64,000 nucleotides of DNA, taken from the NCBI GenBank assembly GCA_025617745.1, contig CM046871.1:35932722-35996721 (forward strand), in the 5' to 3' direction. Positions 46,014 to 55,970 of this stretch are shown in pieces; position 1 is the stretch's first letter; the number at the start of each line of letters is the position of its first letter. Made by a program: the position numbers and the translations under genes. The stretch comes from Heliocidaris erythrogramma (taxonomy: Eukaryota > Echinodermata > Echinoidea > Camarodonta > Echinometridae). Below the pieces are notes generated by a model that saw nothing but the letters and a program-made list of their open reading frames with translations, was not told the DNA's origin and did not search any database.

Positions 46014-46085
46014 GTCTCCATGGTCTAGTGGTTAAGGCATTGGCGTTTTAAGCCAACGACCCGGGTTCGATTCCCGGCGGAGACA
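46014..46085 (+). tRNA. tRNA-like SINE head: Glu-type body, UUU anticodon
   Basis: A full 72-nt cloverleaf can be drawn. Acceptor GTCTCC/GGAGAC (one mismatch at pair 7), D stem GTCT/AGGC, anticodon stem TTGGC/GCCAA with loop GTTTTAA, and a perfect T arm CCGGG-TTCGATT-CCCGG. The loop reads UUU, a lysine anticodon, but 'tggtctagtggtta' and 'cccgggttcgattcccgg' are typical of tRNA-Glu. Because the following 150 bp are repeated at 45.4 kb, this is more likely a SINE head than a working tRNA gene. Confidence 0.6.
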
Positions 46086-46240
46086 TTTTTTTCAACCTTT
46101 GCAAACATTTCAAAAAGAGAGGACAGCTCTGGGGAACTTTGATTTAAGTTCCGCAAGCATTATTCTATCATTTCCATTCACATAGTACTTATTTCCACGA
46201 GAAGTTGCCATAGTTGTTATTTCCTTACAATTATATATAT
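46086..46240 (+). mobile_element. Body of the tRNA-headed SINE
   Basis: 'gaggacagctctggggaact' and onward to 'tatttccttacaatt', ending in (TA)n. Repeated, with differences, at 45467-45603. Confidence 0.65.
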
Positions 46241-46261
46241 ATATATATGTATATATATATG

Positions 46262-46650
46262 TGAACAGATAATGATGGAACCGGAATGAAGCAGGTCACT
46301 CGGTTAATTTACAAGCTTTCGGCTCCTGGTCTTCTTTAAGTTTATTTGCTAAATCAAACAGAATGAAACAAATAATAATAATAATAAGCAACTTAACAAA
46401 ACTAAAGACAACAGAACAGAATTGTCATAAAGTTGGCAACATAAATCAAAAGGAGTAAGTGATATTGAAAAGATGTTACTCGCCAAAGCAAAACTAAAAA
46501 CAACAGAACAGAATTATCATAAAAATGGCAACATAAATCAACATAAGTGAAATTGAAGAGATGTTACTCGGCAGGAGTAAGTGAAATAACGAAAATGGAA
46601 CTCAATAGAAACAAAACTGAGCAAAGTAAACAATTACCTGACTTTTAAGG
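46262..46650. repeat. Two imperfect ~95 bp direct repeats, possible Penelope-like remnant
   Basis: 'caacagaacagaattgtcat' to 'gatgttactcg' occurs twice (about 46410-46480 and 46500-46570). The leading 'aagctttcggctcctggtct' resembles ends of Penelope-like elements, but this is a weak clue. Confidence 0.35.
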
Positions 46651-46789
46651 TCGAAGCAAATATATATGTTGTCTCGTGTGTAATGTGTAGATGTTCTGTG
46701 TAATAATAGTTACATGTAATACGGACGTCACGTAGAGGGCGTTTACTGCACAAGTAAGTAAATGGGTGCGTCCGACCGGAACAAGGTAA

Positions 46790-47090
46790 AAGAAGGGGGG
46801 GGGGGGGGCTTAGTGAAGTTCCAGTGTTGGAGGGATGATTAGGCAAGACAATTTTTGATAAGTTATTGATAAGTTTTATGAAACAGGGCCCTATTATTGG
46901 ATTCCAGGAAAACCACCCCTGGAGACCCCCTCCCCCACCCCACGACTCACCCTTGAGAAAACGTCTAGGGAGTAGTTGTCCAAGAATCAAGTTTAAGATC
47001 TAAACTTTTAAAATCGCATTTTCCATATACATGTAGGTATATAGTTGTCCTTTGAGGTAGTTGTTCGTGGGTAATTATTCATGGGGTATC
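46790..47090. other. Spacer with poly-G and short repeats
   Basis: A G run near 46796-46808 and C-rich 'accccctcccccacccca'. The 118-codon minus-strand frame across it is not credible. Confidence 0.5.
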
Positions 47091-47170
47091 AATAATAATA
47101 ATAATAATGGAGACTTATATAGCGCACATATCCACTCTTAGAGTGCTCAAGGCGCAGAATATAAACAATC
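47091..47170 (-). mobile_element. L2-type tail fragment
   Basis: (AAT)n then 'ggagacttatatagcgcaca': the reversed tail of an L2-like LINE or its SINE. Confidence 0.5.
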
Positions 47171-47460
47171 AACCCTATGAATCAGGGATGCCACTTTTCA
47201 GACAAAAGTAGGAATTCCTACATATGATATGATTGTAATTATCCATGACTTAGCTGTCCCGGGGGGGGGGGGGGCGGTTAATAGACAAGGTACGTTATTA
47301 TTTTTAAGAGGCCCAAATGCATGTAGGGCAAATTTTAAAAAAAAATTGTCGATCGGCATTGCGCTATATTACGACAAGTTCAAGCTATTATATCCCATAC
47401 GTTACCCACCTCATCTAAGTTTTATGCAACAGGGCCTGTATCAAGCTATTAGCCCTCTTA

Positions 47461-47638
47461 TGGGGTGTTGCAAGAAAGTTGCGATTGATTGCAAGTTGCA
47501 ACTGATCGGTACTGACCAATCAAAATCATTGTTGCAAGCGCATCTTCTTGAATGGGCAGACCCTGAACCATTCAGAATGGTTGTTCTAATTTGCTTTAAA
47601 ATTTGCAATTGATTGCAACTTTCTTGCAACACCCCATT
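47461..47638. mobile_element. MITE with ends GGGGTGTTGCAAGAAAG
   Basis: A 178 bp palindromic element: 'ggggtgttgcaagaaagttg' then 'cgattgattgcaa' on the left, and the complement on the right ending 'tcttgcaacacccc'. Target duplication not clear. Non-coding. Confidence 0.7.
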
Positions 47639-48097
47639 AGAACTTGGATCAGACAAAATATCATAAAAATTGTATATTTATGTTAATTTATGTTCACATT
47701 CCCATTGTACAATCAGTAATACATGTACTTGGTGGATATATGGATTGGTCAAAATAATGCCATGTTCCCTAAATTCTCAATATAGATTTTGAGGTCGATA
47801 ATAGACCGGGTTTTTACTTTCCATTAAGCAATCTTTATACGCACATGTTCCACTGTATATGGTTTCGAGGCTGATGAAATAAATGTTTTATTAATATTCT
47901 AGGCTGTACATTTCTAAAATTATAACTTAAAGACTTGATATTGTATTGTATTGATTTATGCACGGTTTAAAAATAAAACTCACATTCAGTCAAAACCAGA
48001 CTGCTTTTCAGCGAGTCCGTGAAGGAAAAATGAACAGGTAACATGTAAACAATATTATTGGAAAAACACATATTAAGCAAATTAAATATGATAAAAC
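47639..48097. other. Unassigned spacer
   Basis: AT-rich; no gene or element recognised. Confidence 0.5.
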
Positions 48098-48109
48098 AAC
48101 ATGCAAAAT

Positions 48110-48853
48110 TTGTAAACAAATCTTTCGGCATATTACTCCCAGTGTTAAAGATCGTATGCTCGATCTGTAATGAAAAACACAAGTCAGAAAAAATTGGAAC
48201 CAGCGGGATTCGAACCTGTCATCTACTGCTTGCCGGGCAGCGACTTAACCACCAGGCTATTCTGGTTCACGGCCAAGTCACGACGAACTAGAATCAAATA
48301 CCCAAGATCCTCTTCTTTCTGACTCATTAATATTCAAACGGTCCGCCGTGGACAATGGTTAGTAAACGAAGAAGCTTGACTGGGGAGGAATTTTTTTAAT
48401 TTGTAAACAAATCTTTCGGCATATTACTCCCAGTGTTAAAGATCGTATGCTCGATCTGTAATGAAAAACACAAGTCAGAAAAAATTGGAACCAGCGGGAT
48501 TCGAACCTGTCATCTACTGCTTGCCGGGCAGCGACTTAACCACCAGGCTATTCTGGGTCACGGCCAAGTCACGACGAACTAGAATCAAATACCCAAGATC
48601 CTCTTCTTTCTGACTCATTAATATTCAAACGGTCCGCCGTAGACAATGGTTAGTAAACGAAGAAGCTTGACTGGGGAGGATTTTTTTTAATTTGTAAACA
48701 AATCTTTCGGCATATCCCGCTGGTTCCAATTTTTTCTGACTTGTGTTTTTCATTACAGATCGAGCATACGATCTTTAACACTGGGAGTAATATGCCGAAA
48801 GATTTGTTTACAAATTAAACAAATTCCTCCCCAGTCAAGCTTCTTCGTTTACT
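48110..48853 (-). mobile_element. tRNA-like element: two 291 bp tandem copies plus an inverted end
   Basis: The unit 'atctttcggcatattactcc' recurs with a 291 bp period (48120, 48411, then partly 48702). Each full unit contains, on the minus strand, a tRNA-like module (about 48198-48270 and 48489-48561). Its 7-bp ends GAACCAG/CTGGTTC pair, the anticodon stem GCTGC/GCAGT has loop CCGGCAA, and the B box is GGTTCGAATCC. The third unit breaks off after 'tcggcatat' and continues as an inverted copy of the first ~100 bp. The whole is bounded by an exact 12-bp repeat 'aacatgcaaaat' (48098-48109, 48854-48865). Confidence 0.7.
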
Positions 48854-48997
48854 AACATGCAAAATGATTTAACAAATAGAAATTCAAATATTCTCAACAC
48901 AATTACGACAATCATTCCTGCCTGGCTGCAGGCATTCTGCATTTTTTAGGATATGTAGGACATGACTGTACATGGTGATAATGATAAAAGACAAGTC

Positions 48998-49214
48998 TAT
49001 GTAGGCGGTGTTTACTAATGCATATTAATTCATGAATGTTTTTCTCCAGAACCCTTAGTTACCAACTATACCTGTTAGGCAAAATGGAATCTCTATAGTT
49101 GGACTCATTAGTTATTGCTATATCAGGCAATTCTAGTACCATTCTGAGACCCCATCGATCTTGAGCAACTTTTGCTCAAGAAGTATGCATTAATCGAATT
49201 AGTAAACAGGTATA
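48998..49214. mobile_element. Diverged relative of the GACCTGTTTACTAAG MITE
   Basis: 'tgtttactaatgcat' on the left and, inverted, 'acctgtttactaattcg' and 'aatgcatactt' on the right. Ends uncertain. Confidence 0.45.
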
Positions 49215-49368
49215 TTGTCTTGTTGCGGATGTACACATTGATCTGTAGTAGTTCAAAGATTAAATAATAAATTTACACTTTTAATTGAATGAGCCAATGT
49301 CTGCATGTCATTTATACTGTCGCACAGAGTGTAGCGAAGAACCGCAATATACATTTAGTTGAATCAGT

Positions 49369-50504
49369 GGCCCGTATTTTGAACTCCGGTTTAACTTAAA
49401 CCATGGTCTAAATGTGTGGTTTAACTATGGGCAGCCAAATGTGACACAAATCTCTAACAGTAGATATTCAATTTGCCAGCATTTTTGGTACTCAAACTAT
49501 TAAAAACTGTCTGGGAATGATAAGTACAATATTTTTCTTGACTGTTAAAGCATGAGATCCCTCAAGGTCAATGATATTAATTTCCTACAAAAAGCTCTAT
49601 TCATGTTTAAGTATAACTCCAACCTTTTACCCCCAGTATTTGCAACATTATTTCAATCGAACACGCAAATTCACGCATATCCCACCAGACAATCAAAAAA
49701 TGTGCATTTATTTAACCCCAGGACTGCTCTTGCACATAATTCTATTAGGCACTCTGGCCCTGATGTATGGAATTCCCTTCCTCCCGAAATAAAAAACATG
49801 ACTTTAATGTACTCTTTCAAGCGAGCAGCAAAAAATCACCTAATTAAGCAATATTCCCCACAATAATGATTGTGTAGTACACCCATAATATCTTGTATAA
49901 TTATGTAAATAGGACCCATGACTTGGCACATTTTCACCTCATTGGGAGGCAGATATGATATTAGTTTACAAAACGAGTTTACCACTTGCTATTATGTTAA
50001 TATCATGTCTGCCTCTCAAACCGGATGATTAACTCTCTATTGTTAATACAGTTGTTATTTAAAATATTTGGAAAGGTACAATTGCCTCATTTTATCCTCC
50101 TCTCTTCATCCCTATTTCTCTCTGTATCCTCTTCCCATTCTCTCTCTCATTATTTTTTTAATTATATTTTATCTCAAAGGGCTTTCATGCTGTCAAGCCT
50201 CGGCTTATTATGAAAACCCTCTTGTTTGATTTCTCTTTCTATAATCCTACTGTTAGCCTTGTAGTTTAAGATATATTAATGTCATGATGTTCCATTGTAT
50301 TGTATATCGCATAATTTGTATAACGTATGCATTATTTGATGAATTGAGAAATCAAGCAGAAATAAATAAATCAAATAAATCAAATAATGCAGTAAACATA
50401 AGGAACATACATTATAAACAAAGTTTTGACATTTTTGGCTACCCATAGTTAAACCACACATTAAGACCATGGTTTAAGTTAAACCGGAGTTCAGAATACG
50501 GGCC
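49369..50504. mobile_element. Harbinger-like element with ~75 bp ends, split by a LINE
   Basis: The left end 'ggcccgtattttgaactccg' continues through 'gtttaacttaaaccatgg'; the right end is its near-exact complement for about 75 bp. The 3-bp AGT lies on both sides. The GGCCCG tip links it to the MITEs at 1627 and 2442. The interior is occupied by a LINE 3' end; no transposase. Confidence 0.75.
49546..50395 (+). mobile_element. CR1-group LINE 3' end
   Basis: Reads KVNDINFLQKALFMFKYNSN, HAYPTRQSKNVH, GPDVWNSLPPEIKN and a stop near 49866. A 3' UTR follows with a 17-bp-stem hairpin (49946-50015) and an (AAATC)n-type tail. It lies inside the Harbinger-like element. Confidence 0.75.
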
Positions 50505-50509
50505 AGTGT

Positions 50510-51110
50510 GTATAGTGAATACATTCTGTAATTAGAGACTGTGGTGTTCTGGTAAAGGTGAAAATGATTTGTGAGCTTTTTCACTTTTTATTTCAATATG
50601 ACACGAAAAAGAGACATGGTAACGAAGCTTTTCGACCTGCACTCATCAGGTTATCACGCAGGTATGTAACAAATTACTCGAAATCAACAGTATTATCCTT
50701 GATGAACAATGTAATCACATGACCAGATAAGAAATGCAACTATATCTTTAAACGGGGGAGGTGCATCATATATAGCTTTTTTCCATTATGAAAATAATGC
50801 TTCCACCTGTGTATCTTGAAATGCTCCGTTGGTGCATAACTGAATAATGTTAATCCAGGATTTCTGAACAAGGCGCCGGTCTTTGAAATAGCGCAGAAGT
50901 GCACTTCATAAATTGCATTCTTGTCGTCGTGGAGCTGCCGAAGAAGAACCCTGGACTGAAACAAAAAACAAAAAAGTTTATATGAATATACGGAAAAAAT
51001 TATTAGACCAGCGGCATTTGGAGGTATACAGGTAGTGTTAAGTCCATTATCTGTGGGACTAGGAAAATGATTATTAACAGCTTATTCATTATTAATGGAC
51101 TACTACTCCC
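50510..51110. other. Unassigned spacer
   Basis: No gene recognised. Near 50790-50830 'cttccacctgtgtatcttga' and 'atgctccgttggtgcataa' weakly recall the AAGCC MITE interior. Confidence 0.4.
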
Positions 51111-51114
51111 CATT

Positions 51115-51720
51115 ATAATTAGCTTTGTGACAATTACCCCAGGACAATTACCCCTAGAATGACTACGGCAGGGACACATTGCCCCGGACACATTTCCCCG
51201 GAAATCCCCCTCCCCCCATTTTCCTATGAGAAAGGGTTTTGGACCACAAAATAGACAATAAATGTCTCTAAGAGGATGAATTTCATTGAAAAAAATTCCA
51301 GCTCCATGAATGATCTACTGTGAAGAGAGAAAGAAAATGCAACCCCTTATGGACAGAATGCCACAAGGCATGGCTGCTATCATCAAATGTACACGTAGCA
51401 ATTTTCCACCAAGAAATGAACAAACTGCCTCTAGAGAAGTGAACGTGGCTTAACAAGACAATCTGGCATATTATCCCAGATACCGTTACTGTCAGAACAT
51501 TTTATTGAAAACCTTCCTAACCCTGGAGAATATCCCCAGGACAAATATTCTCTAGGATATTTTCATTCTGTTAGTTGATCTGAAGTATGCATCCATTTGG
51601 AGTGCATTCCTTTATGCCTTTAGATATAATTGTCATTTGGGGATAATTGTACCGGGGGGGGGGGGGGTAATTGTCCCAGGGGTTAGTTATTGTAAAGGTT
51701 AATTGTTTTAGGGAGTATAG
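51115..51720. repeat. Segment bounded by inverted 'aattgtcc-ggggt' minisatellites
   Basis: C-rich copies ('gacaattaccccaggacaa', 51131-51210) on the left and G-rich copies ('gggtaattgtcccagggg', 51630-51720) on the right face each other. A similar G-rich run is at 43085-43170. Possibly an element with satellite-like ends; boundaries not resolved. Confidence 0.45.
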
Positions 51721-52029
51721 TCATCCAATCATTATTACTTAGCTAGTAGAAATCAATTTGAAAGTTCAATTACTGATGTAGCCAACACTTCCCACATATA
51801 AAGCCTTTAAAAGGAGCTGGTCTAATATTTTTTTCCGGGGCTGTATGTAAAGCTGTAAGGGGCGCATCTAGGATTATCCAGGATAAAAGCGGGTTCCCAG
51901 ACTCCCTCAGGGGCGACGGATATGAGGGGGAAAATTACATTGTCAATAGCATATATTACTTGCATAAGCTTCCCAAAACCTATTATGGACATATTTTAAC
52001 ATGAATTTTCAAAGCGAGATCGCACCTTT

Positions 52030-52790
52030 AATCTCGGCCGCCGCAGATGATGATGATGATAATGATGATGATAATGAAGATTTTTTGATGATGATGAAGA
52101 CGATGATGATGATGAAGATGATGATAATGATGATGATGATGATGATGATGATGAATATTATTTATTATTTATTTATTTATTTATTTATTTGTGCATGCTT
52201 CAGGAATCATATTTACAATCACATAATACAAAGTATTACACAGTAATATTGTTTCATATTGAAACACACAGAGGTTTGGCAAAATAAGCTATAAGCTTGA
52301 GAGGTATTGCCACACCTGCATACTTAAAACAAACAATATAAACGGGTAAAACCATTATAATAAAATAAACATAAATCAAAACGAACCTTAAAATGGTAAA
52401 CGAGATAATAAAAACAAAAGAGGAAAAAAAAAAAAAAAAAGAATATGGAAATATACAAAAGAAAAGAACCCCTATATAGTTAGTAAGTTATAAAGATATA
52501 GATTTACATGGACATATTGAATGAATACGATGATTGTGATAAAGATGATGATAATGATAATGATAATGAAGATGTTTTTTTGATGATGATGAAGACGATG
52601 ACTGTAATAAAAATGATAATGATGATAATGAAGATGTTTTTTTGATGATGATGAAGACGATGATGATGAAGATGATGATAATGTTGATAATGAAGATGAT
52701 GTTTTGTTGATGATGATGATGATGATAATGGTGATAATAATGACCATAATAATGATAATGATTATGATGATAATAACTAATCTAACTCTA
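52030..52790. repeat. (GAT)n array with ~75 bp higher-order unit, split by an insert
   Basis: 'gaagatgtttttttgatgat' plus 'gatgaagacgatga' recurs at least three times with GAT-rich filler. Positions 52160-52530 are an unrelated insert beginning with (TTTA)n and containing an A run near 52424, probably a minus-strand retroelement 3' end. Acidic or Ile-rich frames here are artefacts. Confidence 0.7.
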
Positions 52791-53252
52791 ACTTTCATGC
52801 TATTATGTTTGTGTAGATTAATAAGTTAAGTTTACAAAATAATTGTACAGGATTATACCTCGTACAATATACCAAAACAAGTAAAAAACGAAACATATTG
52901 ACAAACATCTTAAAAAACAGCATTATAGAATTATGAAATCCATATGCAATATTTCATAGCTGTCACGATGCAGTTCTACTGAACTCTACAAGACAATATT
53001 ACTCCATGTCGTCCTCGAAAATGTTTGCCGATAGAAATGATCAATAAATCAATGTAACAAATCACTTCTCAAATCAAATAATGATACAATAAGGTGCAGT
53101 CATGCTTTATCTCATTTTGTCTTACTGCAAGTTATCTTGTGTCTTTTCTATAGTTGTCTTGTGACTATTTTGTAATTATAAATAACAAAATTCCCATTTA
53201 ACCTCTTCTGAGGAATTCTCATAATTTACTAAATAACCTTTACATCCATATT

Positions 53253-54400
53253 ATAGGTTTTCTCGGCCAACTTCGTAAGCTTTTCATTCGTTTTGATACA
53301 TGGGTCATTCAAATTCGCGAAATACCGATGTAGGCTTGAGAATGTCATTCAAAATGGCACTTCGTTCATTTGAATTACTTCTTTGGTCAATGGAATTTGC
53401 ACTTGTATCATTCAATTTAACAAGCAGTTACAAATCCGCAGTTTGCATTCAAATTCGTCAACGCTGGCAAAGTGGACGTCCGGATCATTCAATTTCACAC
53501 CTGGTCATTGAACATAACAAAGTTTTCATTGAAATTCGCCTATCATTATGGTATATGCACATTTTTCTCATCTAACAAAAGTGAGCTTTATTCTTTATCA
53601 ATATCCGGTGATGTGTCTAGGAAATAACTCCTTGCATACCACTTAAGGGTCATGGGTATCAACAGGCGGGGGTCGGGGGGGGGGGGGGACATGCCCCCCA
53701 TCCCACGATTAGGATGGTGATTGTGATTATGACTGGTAGAAAGACTACATAATTATAATGTACACAAATATAAATGGCCCAAAAGAGATCATGACCGCCG
53801 AATAAATTTTCAACAAAAAAAAAAGAACAAATAAACAAACATGAAAATAAAGCGATGTCCCAGCATGTAATGTCCCACACCACACACTTTGCTAATTCTA
53901 CATGTCGGTGATGTGACTAGGTATTAAAAAAAATTATATATGATCGTTGCTAAATATTGTTGATTTAGTGGGTAAACAACCCTAGTGGGAGCAAGTGAAA
54001 TGTTTGTTGCTCACTATACCGTATAATTTAAAATGAATATAGCACGGAACGAAGCTAGCGGATTTATATGAAGATTGGGTGAGATTAACACGATTAACGT
54101 GTTTATTTTGTCTGCAAAGCGCGTGAAGTTGTACGCAAAGAAATGAATTTGAATTCACGGAAGGCGTTATTACGTAATCGCGAATCGTCTTGTTTTAATT
54201 TGAATGAAAATTATCCAAAGACGAAACACGTTTTAATTCGAATGGAAACAAAATGTTTTTGAATGACAGTTTTATGAAATCGAATGCTAAAAAACGAATT
54301 TGAATGATAAAACACAGCTACGGTGGCAGAATCGGTGAATTTGAATGCACATAACATGAATTCGTGTGGCCAGCTTACGAATTTGAGCGAGAAATCCTAT
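53253..54400. mobile_element. 1.15 kb element with inverted arrays of 'tcattcaaatt'
   Basis: Tips ATAGGTTTTCTCG and, inverted, ATAGGATTTCTCG, followed by 'cttcgtaagc'/'attcgtaagc'. 3-bp ATT lies on both sides. The left ~290 bp carry about eight copies of TCATTCAAATT-like sequence at 20-40 bp spacing; the right ~270 bp carry a similar number in inverted orientation. The middle (about 53580-54100) has a G run and no recognised gene. The arrays look like transposase-binding sites (inference). Superfamily unknown. Confidence 0.65.
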
Positions 54401-54504
54401 ATTATTCTCTCTTTATGAGTTTCATATTGGTGAGTCTTCCTTTTGCTGGAAGTAGTATAATATGTAACTATTGTATTGTTTTATACCATACCTCAGTCTG
54501 TTGT

Positions 54505-54575
54505 GTTAGTCATTGGCGACAATAGTCAAATATGACTGATTGCCAATTAACATTAACGAAAGAAGAAGAAGAAGT
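54505..54575 (+). mobile_element. RTE-like 3' end with (GAA)n tail (empty site copy)
   Basis: 'gtcattggcgacaatagtca', 'aatatgactgattgccaatt', 'aacattaacgaaagaagaag'. The same sequence on the minus strand at 62929-63910 is split by a TTAA-flanked element. RTE assignment is tentative. Confidence 0.55.
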
Positions 54576-55571
54576 GGCTATTCATGCCCATAATTTACCC
54601 TGTGTATGTTGAAAGAAACGAGTGAATATAACCAAAAAGCCTTGTTATGCACAGTGTGCAGTATTAAAATGGCTTCATGCACTCAGGAAGTGTATGTGAA
54701 ATGGGAGATTCATTTAGCGGACAACTGGTAATGAGTGTAATGCTTCCTGAGAGAGCCACATCAAAGCGATGGATTATGTAAACACCGACGTCTTTTCTTC
54801 CTCTCTTCCTCCCTGATCCATTATTTTCTCCCATTTTCATTACGAATGCCCTCTTTTTCTGGACACCTATATATATTCCGATGAATTTAACGATAAAAGT
54901 GCACTCGTTTAAGTACATATTTACCGACCTCATTTTGACATCACGACCGTAATTATTGCCATGCTTAGCGATAGACTCTGTCAGTCTCAAATGGCATTGT
55001 AGCAGCTTACATGTTCACAGCCTCCAAAGCGGAATAGATGGGGGCACTGGTGTACTGCAGCCCCGAAAAGTTCCACGCAAAAAAGAAAAAGAAAAATAGA
55101 GATATTTAAAAATTATATTCTGGATGTGTTTGCTCGTTCGATTCGCTCGCTTGCACGCAAGTATTCAGATATTTGTACACCGTATGCCTATGCTCAGCCC
55201 CCTCAAAAATGTTGGCTCATTACGCCACAGGGTAGGGTCTGAGGATTGAAAATAATATCGTTACCTCAGAGTCGGGCAGCGTGTTGGCCTCTTTGTATAT
55301 TTGTCCTGGCTTGAGCCAGGTAATTAATCAATTATCATAATCAGGCATGGCCTCAGACTCATTTTCATTAAAAGTTCACCAAACTTTAAATGGAACACGT
55401 AATTTGGAGGGGGCATTGAAAGTTGTATGCACTAGCTGTTCCTGTACCTTCAAATACGTCACCGATATGAGTGGACGTACGCCAGAAAGGAAGACACTCC
55501 AATCACAATAAAGGCTCAAGTTACCTCAGTTTAATGAGACAATGGTCAACTCTCAATCGCGGCGCCGCTAA
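54576..55571. other. Unassigned spacer
   Basis: No gene or element recognised; the 108-codon minus-strand frame at 54664-54990 has no family resemblance. Confidence 0.45.
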
Positions 55572-55675
55572 GGGGCGATTGCATATAAACAATCATATAA
55601 CATAACTTTGCCACAAGGTGGCGGTATAACACAATCCAATGTAGAGCATAATAAAGGAACTCTAATCCAATGGCG
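55572..55675 (+). repeat. 104 bp repeat, copy 1 (identical to 62273-62376)
   Basis: From 'ggggcgattgcatataaac' through 'ttgccacaaggtggcggta' to 'ctaatccaatggcg'. All 104 bases match the second copy and the flanks differ. Class unknown. Confidence 0.85.
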
Positions 55676-55970
55676 TGATATCTCCCTATCTTTCTCCTTA
55701 TCTCTCTGTCCTAATCAAAAACAAATTTGAGTAAATATCACTATCTGCTGTACATGAAGGCCAATGATATCGAATGGCTCAAAACCAATAACTAAATTTT
55801 TAACAAACTATTTTACCTACAAAGGCAGAAAAAGTAATATACTACTGCGTAATAAAGCATATCGAATACATGTATAACTGAGCAGACCAAACAACTCTAA
55901 CACAAAGATAGTAAGACAAGAGTACACGTACCCCTGCACTATAATAATTATGGAATTACCACTAAACCAA

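Noticed and set aside
48198-48561. Two genuine tRNA genes
   Set aside because: The acceptor and B box are good but D and T stems pair poorly, position 33 is not T, and the module is part of a 291 bp repeat.
52001-52798. Acidic (Asp/Met) and Ile-rich frames
   Set aside because: Direct translations of a GAT microsatellite, not genes.
53300-53575. 91-codon frame
   Set aside because: Lies within the repeated TCATTCAAATT motif array and has no family resemblance.
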